64,000 nucleotides of DNA from Gracilariopsis chorda (Eukaryota; Rhodophyta; Florideophyceae; Gracilariales; Gracilariaceae). The notes below the pieces were generated by a model. It was not told the origin of the DNA. It made no database searches and worked only from the letters and a program-made list of their open reading frames with translations. Shown here piece by piece: positions 10,975 to 22,232 of the stretch. The position numbers and the translations under genes are program-made. Location of the stretch: assembly GCA_003194525.1 (NCBI GenBank), contig NBIV01000076.1, forward strand, positions 124,001-188,000. The letters are read 5' to 3'. Positions within the stretch are counted from its first letter, which is position 1; each line of letters opens with the position of its first letter.

Positions 10975-12480
10975 TCGGCGGGTGAAGGGCGCTTCTTCTT
11001 TTCTAACCTAATCTCTCCATTCTATAGATATACAAGCGTATGAGGGCGTACATGTTGACTGAACGGAGGCGTTGCGCCAATAAACATGCCCGCACGCCCT
11101 CGTCAGCGCATGCATAAACCTCTTTTGGCGCAACGCCTCCCTGCCATTCAAAACATTCAGCAGCACCAGCAGCACCAGCATCAGCACCAGCAGCAGAAGG
11201 AAAGCTCAAAGCTTATTGGCTGCTGCTGTATGTTGACTGCTGCTGCTGCTCAGTTGCTGGCACTACAAAATTGCTACCCATCCTACTGCACAGTGGTTGG
11301 CACTGTAGTCATTTTTGCAGTGCCGGCCAATTACAATCCACTGTACTCATGCACAACTGCAGGGCCCGCCAATCACAATCGCACAGGCACTCAATTGCTA
11401 CTCTACTCTAAATTCACTCTTGGCACTGCGGCCCTCATGGGTCTTCAGGTCGTTTGCGAGCATTATATAGCAAAAGCGGCCTGCATATCCCCCAAATCCA
11501 CCCCTATTCGGTGGCGCGCAGCTCCGCCCGCAGCCGAAGGCCGCTGCTACTTTTCTCTCCACTATAATGATTTATACGCGTATGAGTGGGGTGTCCTTGA
11601 ATGAATGGTGACGGTGCGCTAATAAACCGCTCTGTATGCCCCTCTACGCGCATGCAAAACTCCCATTTGGCGCAACATCTCCCTACCTTAAAAAAAAATT
11701 AAACAGTAGCAGCAGGAGCAAAGCTGGCTGCTTAGTGGCTGGCACTCCCATACTGACTGTAGTGTCAGCCAGTCACAGAAAGCAGTATTTCGCGCTTTCC
11801 CTTCATAAGCTGGCACTGCAGTCAATTCAGGCACCTAGGCACAGACCCGTACGGCTCCAGATACTCTACGCGCGTCCGAAAGCTACTAAATAAACAAAAC
11901 TAGAAGAACGGCAAGGCGCGCGGCGCCGCCCACGGCCGAAGGCTGTTTCTACTTGTGTGTACTGTAATGATTTATACGCGTATTATGGGGTTGTTCTTGA
12001 TTGAATGGAGGCGGTGCACCAATAAACTGCCCTGTATGCCGCTCTACGCGCATGCAAACCACCCATTTGGCGCAACGGCTACTTAGTATTTAAAACATTC
12101 AGCAGCAGCAGCATCAAAGCTGGCTGCTTAGTGACTAGCACTCTCAAAATGACTGGAGTGCCAGCCAGTTACAGAGAGCAACGTGTCGCGCTTTCCCCTC
12201 GTTGGCTTGGACTGCAGTAAATTTAGGCACCTACACAGAAACCCCTATGGCTCCAGATACTCTAGGCGCCACGGCGTTCTGGGGTTCTACGAGCACTATT
12301 GCGAGCGCAAGCGAGTAAAGTGCTCGGATGCCCTTCGAACGCTACTTTATCAACAAAGCTACCAAAACAACGCGGCGCGAAGTGCCGCCTACGGCTGAAG
12401 GCCGTTTCTACTTGTCGAACCAAAGGATTTGTGCGACAACGACCTTCACATCCAATAAAAGATAAGTAGAATGCACGATT
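10975..12480 (+). repeat. Array of three to four hairpin repeat units, forward orientation
   Basis: Imperfect units of about 0.4-0.55 kb follow the Helitron helicase. Each has an inverted repeat GGAGGCGTTGCGCCA ... TGGCGCAACGCCTCC (perfect 15-bp arms at 11065-11079 and 11126-11140; degraded at 11605-11680 and 12005-12075). A CAG/CTG-rich tract comes next, then one or two TGGCTGGCACTGCAGT-type hairpins, and then a GCCGAAGGCCG-type GC-rich hairpin next to TTCTACTTG (11520, 11930, 12395). The same units occur inverted at 59060-62480. No gene is seen in them; ORFs here are low-complexity shadows. Confidence 0.7.
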
Positions 12481-12583
12481 TTGTGTTTTTGGCGCAATCT
12501 GCCCTAGCACCCAAAAGCGTGCTTCACGTTAATTTTTTGAACTTTTTTTGGTGTGCCAACCTTTTACACCAATGATAATCAAA

Positions 12584-12735
12584 CGTTTTGGACAACCAAA
12601 ACGTTTGATAGTCAAGTTTGTGAGCGCTCAAACGTCGACCCTACCACTCTTCCCTGCAGGCAAGATGCAGACGTCAAAACTGCAGGAGAGACGCAAACAT
12701 CACAACTGCAGGAAAGAGTGGTAGGGCCGAAGGGC
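12584..12735. repeat. Two nested foldbacks next to the hairpin array
   Basis: CAAACGTTTTGG and CCAAAACGTTTG form a perfect 12-bp inverted repeat around 12583-12611 with a four-base loop. Just after it, CCCTACCACTCTTCCCTGCAG and its near-perfect reverse complement (about 12638 and 12708-12728) make a roughly 20-bp stem with a 50-base loop that itself holds further CTGCAG sites. The following bases resemble the GCCG-type unit end of the array. This suggests another hairpin-forming member of the same or a related non-autonomous family. Confidence 0.6.
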
Positions 12736-13135
12736 TGTTTTAACCTTGTATATCTAACAAGAGATAAAATCCGGTATGGTGATTGGCTCTTCAAAATTCG
12801 TTTTGTTTCAGGCGTGCTGCCGCCTGTTGGAGAAGATTCTTATGCCAGCGTTATATATCGGTTTACCTGAGTTTGTCGTGAAAGGGCTGAAGATTGCATG
12901 AACGTGACAAGTATTCTCATCTGCAAATGTGCAACACACCATTTCAAATATTCACAATGGCTTTTCATGTCGAACGGAGATATGACCAGTTTTGTTCAAA
13001 AAACGGCTTCTGACAAATGAGACCAAAGTTGAAGCCGACAATCTCAGCTTTCATCTCAAGCAAACAGAAATCAAATTGTAGGTATATTGACGGAGATATG
13101 TCTTAAACAAGATTCAAAGCTCTACAGACCACCAT

Positions 13136-14692
13136 TTACCCATTCCTCCAATTGCTACCACTACCGAAATAGTCACTTCTGCGCTCAATGTCATTGTTGT
13201 AGTGTCTATCAAGAACATTCTTCACTAGATAGGCTTCCCTCTTTTCTTCCTGAGCTGATGGGACAAAGCGCAAAGGCGTTATCTGAAGCGCAACAGAAGG
13301 ATCACGAAGCAAACGTATGCTTTCATTGACAATAGATTGAACAGTCACTCTATTCTTCATCAGCTTATACTTTCTAGGTAACATCAGTAGATAAAGCCTT
13401 CACCATGACGTCTTCCTTATATGTACTCAAAAACTTGAACACATGAAACTTTGAGAGCTTGAAATGGTTTGAAACAGTGTAGTAACGCTTCAAAACTCGC
13501 GTCCAATCAATCCATTCGACATCAGTAGCACAAACGAAGCTGTTCGAAACAGAGCTCTCGTCTATAACCTTCATCATATTTCGTGGTGAAAAGACATTAA
13601 ACTGCTTCAAACGCTGATTCACTAATCCAAATGCGGCATCACAACGGTTCTTTGTGTGACCAGCAACTAAAAACCACAGTGTAATTTTACTTTCATAATC
13701 CATACATACCCTCCAAAGCAAGTACCACAGTAGGAAGAGATTCTTGTTCTGACCGCTGCAATTGTCTGCGTGTAGATTTAGGGTCTGTTGTTCTGCCGTA
13801 CGAAACCCTGAGTCACGATGCTGCTTCAGAGCGTGATGCACCATTGATGTTACATCATTAGCCGTCTTGTTATTAGGCCAATGGCCTTCGGGAAGCCTAT
13901 ACACATAACATACTTTCCTTCCACTGCTGTACACTCCAAACAAGTCAAACTTCAATCCAGTTACGAAATGAAGCTGCCCTGGTTGCCCCAGCAGATGAGG
14001 CAGTAACTCTTTCTCAGCGAAATCAAATACGAGGTGAATAGGGTTTGCGGAAGGCCCCTCTTGGGTGGCGGTCACTATTGCTCTGTACAATTTAAACTCA
14101 GGTAAAGCTTCCATACGGTAATATCTCCTCGCTGCAAGAAGTGTATCTTTGAGATCTTCGTAACAAGTAGTTGATGCTGAGTTTTGCAATGTAGTACACT
14201 GATCACAGAAATCACTGCCCGATTTGAGAATCCGTACCGTGGGATAGTACTTTGCCCACACACGCAAGAATGCTGTTTGGCAAAGCGCCCTCTCAGGTCT
14301 TCTGAACGCGAACGTACTATAGCAGCAGAAAGAATTTCTTCCCATCTCCCTTTGTACGTATTATAGACATGTTCTTTCCTAGTATCACTCGGTAGCCATT
14401 GGACTGCAGATTCTTCTGCAAAACCACGACCTGTCGGGCATGAAAATGTATGAACGTCTCCATACTGGTGAAGAAACGCCAACGCAACTGTGTTTTGTAT
14501 AGTTATCTGTCTTTTTCGTCCTTTTTTGTGCTGGTTACAACTCATCGAAAACTTCGGGTTTGCTAAAACCTCTGCTGTAAAATGCTGTATTGTTCTAGGG
14601 TGCAACTGAACTACAGCAGCGAAGCCAAATCTGTAAACTTGAGTACCTCGAAGAACATATCTTTTGATTGTTTTTACACGTAACAAACTCAC
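13136..14692 (-). pseudogene. DUF7869-type protein, transposon-like, two frameshifts
   Basis: The minus strand holds one protein in three frames. The N-terminal part is 14290-14692 (motif WLPSDTRKEHVYNTYKGRW), the core is 13374-14300 and the C-terminus is 13136-13384. The core has FCDQCTTLQN followed by LHADNCSGQNKN and FLVAGHTKNRCDAAFG. These D-N-C/G-Q-N-K and GHTKN blocks are hallmarks of the DUF7869 family, an RNase H-like fold frequent in protist, fungal and plant genomes and often multicopy. The first frameshift is near 14290-14300. The second is near 13380, where the frame moves directly to MLPRKYKLMKNR. No terminal repeats were recognised. It may be a transposase-related gene or a host multicopy gene. 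Confidence 0.65.
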
Positions 14693-14699
14693 ATGGCGG

Positions 14700-16319
14700 T
14701 GCTTTTGCTTTCGATTTTGTGCTTTTTCAAGGTCCTACTCTATAAGCTTGTTCGAAGCACCTGGCGGCGAGGATAGGGAAAGCGGCATTGCACGAATAGA
14801 GTTACTCCTACTATCCTGAGAGAGGTTTACAAAACTCCGGGCAAGAGAAAAAACTTTTTGTGGCAGACAATTTGGTTTGCAAAGACATTGGTTCCTCATG
14901 TTTTCGAAATGGCCGCGAGCGGTTTTGGTTCTACTAGAGACGATGTGATTCTCAGATTCAGTGCCTCATGAGTCATTTATTGGAGTCTGGGGGAATCTGA
15001 TGTTTCGTGCTCATGATTTTGGGGCTCAGAGTGTGAATAGGAACCGTTTGTTTCGGAAGAAGTCAGACGTTCGAGGCTTTCCGCAACAAGTTCTTTAAAA
15101 TGAATACAATTGTCGTCCATTAGCACCCGGTCAGAGCGTTTCTAGGAGGCACTCAAATGGTGAACAGCGCGAGAAGAGGTACCAAAAATAAAGTATGACG
15201 GTTTTCTTCCTCATCGCGGCCGTTCTGGAAAACGTGGTCTAGGCGGCACAAGTTGCTTCACTTCTCATTTGTGCAGCAACGACTAGGCCAATTCCTTTCA
15301 TTTTGGTGTCATTGTCGAGCTCTGACTGAGGTGATTACGGCAGTATGTGTATCTCAGATTGCTTACAGAGAGCCATTGTGAGTATTTGAAATGGTTTGTT
15401 ACACAAATGCGCCTACGTAGTTAACAGTATTGGTGCTGCTTTTCGAAGTGACTAGTATTCAACATGACATTGTTGGCATTCGCGATGGTTAGATTTGTCC
15501 TCGCTGTACTCCTCAAGAACAACCTTACCTGAATGGATTCATGCGGTGGAAAAAGAGATACAGCTTGCAAAGGTTTCATTATTGAGGCCATGCTACCGAT
15601 GGAATGCAGCAGTGCCTTTGGTAAAAGCAGTGGAATTGTGTCAGAAGAGTGATGACCTGTTTGTCTGAGTCCCCGATGCACCCTTTCTCTCCAGCGGTTA
15701 AATCGTCAACCATGATCTTATCTCTCTGCTGGTTTGTTGCTCAAGGAGATTGTTGTGGTCTTCGGATTTAGGCGTCTCCTGAAAACGCAGAAGCGCAAAA
15801 CTGTTTCTTGGCTATCTCGCTTGCGAGAGATTTGTTCCACATTCTCTTTGGCAGAAACAAAGTTCAGGGAAGAAGCATCGGGAGCCCTGAGCTTTCGATG
15901 AGATGCATCCAACCTCAGACTCATGTATAGCCTTTTAAATCTGTGTATTTGCGGTTTCAGGAGACGCCCATTTTGCGATGGAGAATTCATATTTTGTAAA
16001 ATGAGTTTAGCTCATGGTCTAGAATAAGCCATATGTAGACCCGCATTACACTTTTCAGAGAGTTAAAAGAAAGGTCTTATCGTAAGCAAATATTATGTGC
16101 TGGGAAAATTCACCATCTAAATTCCGTGTAAGATATTTAGTTCTTTATATCTTGCGCTACCAAGGATATACTCTAGACATACCTTTGTAAAGAGGTTAGG
16201 GAATACCATCTCTGCGTAAAGAGAGCATCAGTAAAGAATCGCTTTTCATTTCTTCTTACAGTTCTCTCTCAAAGAAATCGAGATCATCCCCCCCTGAAGT
16301 CCGCAAGTCTTTCTTTCTG
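14700..16319. other. No gene recognised
   Basis: About 1.6 kb between the DUF7869 gene and the next ORF. Six-frame reading shows only short, stop-rich stretches without known motifs. No terminal repeats or tandem repeats were seen. Confidence 0.5.
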
Positions 16320-16655
16320 ATGGACGTTGTAATGAGCGCGTTGATAACATTCCTAACTTCAATACACCGGTGCATAAACGTTTGCAAGTTGGAAACGAGA
16401 AAAAGAGGATCCCAAAACACATCCAACAATCCTATTGCTGCAATCCTAATTGTTTCCGCTCATTTGGAACAACAACACAAAGGAACCTACATATATTATG
16501 AAGATTGGGCAGCTCAACTCTACGCTCTGGATAGCAACAGATTCAGCAGTATCGATGACATTTGTCTGGTGGCTTTTGTGACTTCATTCATTACAACAAG
16601 CAGCGAGTCGCTTGATATGTCAATAGACCACGCAGATCAGCATTCAGAAGATTAA
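16320..16655 (+). CDS. Unrecognised 111-residue ORF
   Basis: An ATG-initiated ORF of 111 codons with a mildly hydrophobic N-terminus (residues 1-20), a central AAILIVSAHLEQQ helix-like stretch and an acidic C-terminus. I recognise no family. It lies 450 bp upstream of the secreted cysteine-rich gene, on the same strand, with no visible TATA box close to its start. It could be an exon of a longer gene or chance; the density of helix-forming residues is the only argument for it being real. Confidence 0.25.
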   Translation: MDVVMSALITFLTSIHRCINVCKLETRKRGSQNTSNNPIAAILIVSAHLEQQHKGTYIYYEDWAAQLYALDSNRFSSIDDICLVAFVTSFITTSSESLDMSIDHADQHSED

Positions 16656-16986
16656 CTCGTAGCTGCAACGCATCTCCGGTAATAACAAACTATATCCCTC
16701 TGCAGGTAAAACCGTAGCATATGCGAATGACAAGATATTTGTCTTGCGCAGGCTTGATAACAGCACCTCCTTTGCTATGGATTTATTTCATAGCGTTTGA
16801 GATCGCCATAATCGGGCCTGCTAATAATACGTCCTCACCCTCTGACGAAGAAGCAGGCCAACAAAATATGAGTGAGTGAGCCGTCCGTTGGCAGGAGTCG
16901 TCGAAACTCATGTTTCTCCACTTTAGAAAATCGAACTTCTTGCAAACAGTTAACTTATGTGGAGAATGATGAACTCAAACCGACAG

Positions 16987-16993
16987 TATAAAA
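16987..16993 (+). promoter_or_regulatory. TATA box of the small secreted protein gene
   Basis: TATAAAA lies 111 bp upstream of the ATG at 17104. With initiation about 30 bp downstream this gives a 5' leader of some 85 bases. No other TATA-like site lies nearer to the start. Confidence 0.6.
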
Positions 16994-17103
16994 CCCTCCC
17001 ACCCTTCGAAGGGCGTCGTCTCGGATCATGACGACATCCTAACTCACTTACCTACATCCTCTTGCATACATTTCTATTCCGTCAGCTTCAAATTCACTGA
17101 ATC

Positions 17104-17469
17104 ATGGCCAAGCTCAACTTTGCCTTTGCTTTATTCTTCTCTCTCGTCCTCGCTCTCTTCAGCGTTGGATATGCTGGAAAATGTGACAGTATCTACGACA
17201 AGGGTATTGTTGGTCGCTTTCACTGGCGCTCATACAGCAAGCTGAGCAGCCGCCAGAAACAAAGTCGTGTCAACCGAAGTGTGCTCAAGTGCTGTGGCAA
17301 AGTCAGGAAACTAAACTCTCGAGGAAAGATCATCTGCAACCTCTCGTGCGCAGCGGCTATGGGGTTGTGCATCGGTGCGTGTGCACCTGAGGCTGAATCT
17401 TGTGGTCCTGCGTGTGTCGCTGCTGGGGCAGCGTGCATTAAAGCTTGCAAGTCTCGCGGCGGCGTGTAA
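17104..17469 (+). CDS. Small secreted cysteine-rich protein with CX3C repeats
   Basis: An intact 121-residue ORF. Residues 1-24 form a classical signal peptide (basic start, hydrophobic core, cleavage likely after GYA). The mature part has a basic central region (residues 38-75) and 11 cysteines: 27, 63, 64, then eight in a strict pattern at 78/82, 89/93, 100/104 and 111/115. That is four CX3C pairs with an exact 11-residue period, fitting an alpha helix of three turns per repeat with all pairs on one face. No known family was recognised. It has its own TATA box and an AATAAA signal at 17725. A secreted disulfide-bonded peptide is likely; its role, whether defence, cell wall or signalling, cannot be told. 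Confidence 0.8.
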   Translation: MAKLNFAFALFFSLVLALFSVGYAGKCDSIYDKGIVGRFHWRSYSKLSSRQKQSRVNRSVLKCCGKVRKLNSRGKIICNLSCAAAMGLCIGACAPEAESCGPACVAAGAACIKACKSRGGV

Positions 17470-17600
17470 GATGGAAGGTGGCGCGCTCAAGTTCTCCAAA
17501 ACGAGAAAGCTTTGAAACGAGCAATGAGCTCTGATTTTGCCCAGCAGAATGGCTGAGTATTAAGACTTAGTTAAGGGAAAGATACTGAGATCATGAAAAC

Positions 17601-17676
17601 CTTACATATCCGGAACGATTATCACTAGCTGTGGTTCTGAGAAACTTTCATATCTGGAACGATCATCACTAGCTGC
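17601..17676 (+). repeat. Tandem duplication in the 3' region of the secreted-protein gene
   Basis: Two 32-bp copies (17601-17632 and 17645-17676) share CATATC-GGAACGAT-ATCACTAGCTG with a few substitutions, at a 44-bp period. They lie between the stop codon and the poly(A) signal, so they are probably transcribed as 3' UTR. Confidence 0.6.
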
Positions 17677-17724
17677 GATTAGATTGAAGGAGCTCTTCAA
17701 AAGAATTCTGTCGGGTCTTGCTGG

Positions 17725-17730
17725 AATAAA
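17725..17730 (+). terminator. Poly(A) signal AATAAA
   Basis: The only AATAAA within 300 bp downstream of the secreted cysteine-rich ORF, 256 bp after its stop codon. Confidence 0.5.
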
Positions 17731-17759
17731 AAGATTGTGGACTAAATTTCTTGTATTGT

Positions 17760-19677
17760 TATAATTATTATAGCATTAAACGGCGAAACTAAGCAAGCAC
17801 GACGCCGGCGGCGCAAAAAAGATTGGGAGAAACGCTAAAGCACGGGCATTGCAGCTGGATGGTTAAAGGCGGCGGCGGAGTTGGAGAGCGGCAGCAGAGG
17901 CAATAAAAGTCATCGAGCGGAACTATAGCACCATACAATGGTGATTAGAAGAGCGCAAGAGCACGGTACCGGCATTAGCGTTGGAGATAGAAGCATTAAA
18001 ATGGCAGCGCGAATATACTCAAGCCGCAAAAGGATAACAGGCAAAGCTGGAGATAAGAAAAAACATTAGTACAGAAGGAGAGTTATGATAGACAACAGAG
18101 CCAACAATGGTGATTAACGCAAAAAGACGCCAACGCTGCAGAAAAGTTATGAGCAATCGTTGTGGCGGTAGTAGTCGATGCGTAATGATGCTGCAGCGAA
18201 ACTCAGATGCTGTGGACTGCAGCGCTGAGATGCCGACATGTGATGGCTACAGAGCTAAGAAGCAGCGCGGCGGCGGTGGTATTGAACGAACAGCAGCGTC
18301 GCAGTGTTGATGAGAGGCTGCAAAGAAGAGAGAGAACTTTCGTTCAGAGGCAGCGCGGCGGTGGTGGTGTCGCCGCAACAGAGGTGAGAAGCTGCGGACT
18401 GCAGGCGGACGGAAGCGCAAAAACGCGTACACCGCAGGAGTGTGATGGGAGAGAGCGGCGCAAAGGTGAGCGGCGCGGCGAGGTAACGGGCAATGCAGGT
18501 GAGAGGCGGTGGTGACGGTGGAGGGGGCTGTGGTGAGATTTAAAGCATGCACTTCCGCTTTACACTGGTGCTTGCTCGTAACTTGTAGATGGTGGATTAC
18601 GGTGTCATACGTGTCGTTGTTTTTGAAATCGACCCGCTTATGTGACCACTGTGACAAACGTGCGTGCCACACGCTCAGTCAACGCCTTATTCGGCCGGTT
18701 GTCAAGGAAATGTAAAAACGTGCGACAGAGCGGATTGCAACCCAACCGTTAGTGGGCAGGTTTGAATCCATATCGAAGCAACTTCCACCCACGAACCGAG
18801 CGCGGCAGAGAGCGAGGACTACTTAATTGAGACAAGACTCTGTTCTACAGATCTAGGGGCATCCGCAGTAGCGGGAATTTCTTCGGTGCCCAATCTTTGG
18901 CCGGTGGCTCAACGGCGTTGCGCGTGGCGATCTCGAACCTTGATGGAGCAACAATGAGGTATCTGCATTGAGTGGTTCTCTGCTCTCTAACCACTAGATT
19001 ATTCAGTGCCTTTGATTCTAGCAGGTTACATTAGTGCAGTCGTCATATAATGTTTGGATTTGAAGTCGGCCTCACGGCGAGAGGAAGTCAACATCTACCC
19101 AATAGTTCGGTGTCTTCTGTTGGGCCCGTTCCGCCATCACGACCGCTTTCTCTCTTAGCGGCGCCGACCCTTGCTCGACCTGATACCTCTTCTCAACCTG
19201 GCATTCGCTTTAGCGAGGCTGATCTTCAAAGTGGCCACATGTCAGCACGGACTACGGACTTGCGGTTCGCTGATGGGCTTCGTCCGGTAGAGTCGGCAAC
19301 AATCGCGTGAAGTGGGTTTATTGTGATGGTATGATAGGTAGGGCCAGATGACTATACGCATAGAAACAAACAGCGCTCGAGGCTTCTTTCAAATACCTCG
19401 GTGTCGCAGGTCAGCGCCAACTTAAACGACACATTGGCTGCTTCACACATCGTCGTCACGATCCAGGGAATGCTCTCAAAGGTTCAACAGCAATATGGTC
19501 GATCGGAGCATAACATACGCACGGCAAGAGCTATGATTCGATCGTCAAAAGCCTAAGGAAATGCCAAATGTTCATATAGGCTACAGGCGTTTTTTCTACT
19601 GCATTGGCTTCTTCATGGAGCCTAGTCACTGTACTGGCGTAAAGCATTTTCTGAACTATCTAGTCTTCCTTGATAAA
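17760..19677. other. No gene recognised; GC-rich purine-biased low-complexity sequence
   Basis: 17790-18540 is a purine-biased stretch full of GCGGCGG, GCAGCG and GAGAGCG motifs, repetitive at the level of short words but without clean period. ORFs on both strands here reflect that composition. 18540-19677 is stop-rich in all frames. A tRNA-like A-box/B-box pair on the minus strand near 18925-19010 was examined and not accepted as a tRNA. Confidence 0.45.
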
Positions 19678-21722
19678 CTATTCACTTAGTTTTGGACCTA
19701 CACGATAGCGTAATTGGCATTTGGCATCAGTTGGGTTGTACCATTCTCCTTCTGCACAAGTCCCGCATTCATCTATCTCAGCAATGTAAACTGTTCCTTC
19801 CTCACATGGAAAGCAACTACTGGAACCACGACGGGAGAAACTACCTGCTGGAGATCAATTGATCGCAGGTGGTGCCGCGCGCTCCCTCGTACGTCCGACG
19901 GCGCGAGCCTCCGAAACTGTTAAAGCCGCATTCAAGACACTCCATTTGGCGTTCATCGTAATGGAAACCCAGGCGACATGACTCACAACTCTTCGAGCTC
20001 TTGATGTAGTCGTGATTCAAAGGACATGTAACACATTCTGTAGCGCCTGGCTCAGAGAATGCGTTGCCAGCGCACCGGTAACATCTACCCAATATGTTTG
20101 GGACGTTCATGAACGAATTAGAGAAGCATTCCACACATTCCCTTCCTTCTGGACTATAAAATTGTCCTGGAGGACATTTTCCACAACTTCCGTTTTGAAA
20201 GAGAGCCTGATTCTCATCGCAGGCGGTGCATGCCGTGGAACCCTTTTCCGAGTATGCTTTTTTCGGGCATGGTAAGCATCCCGATATTCCCGCCTCAGCT
20301 TTCTAGAAATCTACCGGGCAATCCGAGCAATCAAGCGAGAATGGGCTGTAATCCTGTCCGGGCCGGCAAATGCCACAGACAAAACTAAGCTGACTACCTC
20401 ATAACGCTGTGAAATTCATTGTCCCAGAGTTAGCTGAAGGAACATGTATTGGAACTTGATCACTCGGGCACTTGATACACGAAGGGGACCCATAGAAGGA
20501 ATGGGATCCTTTTGGACATGGAACACATGATGTCTGACCAGCTTCGTTTTGAAAGTATCCTGGGGAAAAAAGATCGCAGTCGTATGTGTTTGAGTATTCT
20601 GAGTTAAAGCTCCCTGGAAGACAAGGTTCACAAGATCCATTTTGTGCATTATCAATATAACGATAACCACGAGGGGCAAACTAGGGCTTCGCTCTCACAT
20701 GCAGCGGAAGAGAAGAGTACGAAGAAGAAAAAGAAGTTTCGAATGGGTGACATGGTCGAAAAGGAGAGCGTCGATTCGATGAGCTTAGCGCAAAGAGAGG
20801 CTTGAACGGTGGAGTCCGTCCGGCTTTGATGAGAGATCTCTTGATACGCTTTTTATGCAAACAAGATTATCCTTGAAAGCATTAAAGTTCAGTGAGCCTT
20901 TGCTTAGACATCCGTTTTGGAAAGGTCTCTTTGCTGTCTTTGGCCGGCTTCGTGCATACACCACCCGAAGAAGCTCAACGGCAAAAACGGTAGCCAAATA
21001 CATTATACTTCGAAGACCTTCGAGGCGGATGGTTCCTACTGCTATCAGGATGTATCGCGTTGGAAGTCTTGCCATATTCTGACTCTTTAAGAATTCCTTT
21101 CGAGGAGTGAACGCTCTTGTCCCGTTGACGACATGAAAGCAGTTCTACAAATTGCATGTAACCACAAGTTCTTTCTTCTAAAAATCATGCACTCATAGAC
21201 GCGTTTGACGCAACGTACTATGAAGAAGGGGTCTTTTGTACTGCATACGGGCAACGGTAACGGTGTACAAAGGGTCTATGGCACTTTCTCCAATTCAATT
21301 GCGCTTTTGGCGTCGGTCAAGCAGCCGTCGCAGTATGTCACAGCCGATACCTTGTCTGACATCACTTATATATAACACCTGGTTGGAATGCATGAATTAC
21401 GGACGATAATGTGGAAGCTCATGGCCTATTGCACCATCGGATAATACCATTGGTAGAACTGGTTTTGTCAGGTTGACGGCTCGAAGGGGTTTGCTGGTTC
21501 TAGCTAAGCCAAGGTCTACGTATATGACTGTTTCCTAGGTAATGCTTTCAGGGTTTTTAGGGGCCAAAACTTGACCAGCCGGACATTCGACGCATGAGGC
21601 TCCAAGAGAATAAGTTCCTGGTGGACAAACATTACATGAACCATCAGGGAAATCTCTGGCTTTGAGCCCAGATATGGAAGTGAAAAGCACGAGCATAAAA
21701 CAACCGAGAGTATGGATAACAT
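19678..21722 (-). pseudogene. GCC2/GCC3 (ephrin-receptor-like) cysteine-rich surface protein, broken
   Basis: Minus-strand fragments carry tandem CxxCPxG-type modules of the GCC2/GCC3 kind found in large extracellular proteins of algae, oomycetes and animals. A possible signal peptide (MLSILSVVLCSCFSLPYLG, start 21722) is followed, one frame away, by CNVCPPGTYSLGASCVECP (about 21580-21640). Further modules lie at 20430-20670 (CEPCLPGSFN, CVPCPKGSHSFYG), at 19850-20390 (CPPGQFYSPEGRECVEC, CYRCAGNAFSEPGATEC) and at 19678-19840. A TAG interrupts the frame near 20305 and a frame change lies near 19850. The region 20700-21500 between modules has no such repeats and may be an intron, a deletion scar or an insertion. 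The frame changes could partly be introns, but the in-frame TAG argues for decay. Confidence 0.65.
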
Positions 21723-22232
21723 GGGAGTTAGAAATGTGAATGTCGCATTTGGAAGGCGAACTCGAAGAACTCTGTGTTTGGTTTGACGACGAGCTACTGA
21801 GGGCTGCTCAGGTGAGAGTAACTACGAATTATTGATATGAGCGATCTGCGGATGGCGACGCAAATGGTGGACTTTGCTGACTGCAACACTGCAACAATCG
21901 TTTCGATTAATGTCGGCGCTGCGGCCGACGTAATGATCGCAGCGTACAAAGGCTGCAGCATGAACTGTCCGTGTAAGACACTGCGCTGTAGCCTGTGCCT
22001 GACTCCGACCCCTCTTCGCTGGGGCGGAGCAAAATGAGAACGCAGACGGATCTCCAACGGCTGAAAAGAGAAAGCTTTTTCTGAAATCTCTCCTTCAGCT
22101 TAGTAATAGAAAGCTGTTGTCCACAATAAAGAAGAAGAAGAAGAAGTAGCCGTGATGACAAAAACCAGGTCGCATGTCCAGCTCGTTCAAAGAACTCCGC
22201 CGATCGATACGCCGTTGCCAATGTGAACTGCT

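Noticed and set aside
11086..11604. 172-residue plus-strand ORF rich in Gln and His
   Set aside because: It reads through CAG-type tracts and hairpins of the repeat array and is not conserved in the other units.
10845..12540. Helitron 3' end (hairpin plus CTRR) near the helicase
   Set aside because: CTAG occurs at about 12503, but no short GC-rich hairpin stands at the right distance before it. The end could not be fixed.
12553..12870. 105-residue plus-strand ORF
   Set aside because: It covers the two foldbacks, and its residues simply translate the inverted repeats.
18925..19015. tRNA-like A box (CTAGTGGTTAGAG) and B box (GGTTCGAGATC) on the minus strand
   Set aside because: The spacing of about 55 bases and lack of a matching acceptor stem rule out a functional tRNA. 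At most it is a degraded tRNA-derived repeat; no second copy was found in the window.
20785..21075. 96-residue minus-strand ORF with hydrophobic N-terminus
   Set aside because: No motif, an overlapping open frame on the other strand, and position inside the broken GCC2/GCC3 gene; mentioned there but not called as a gene.
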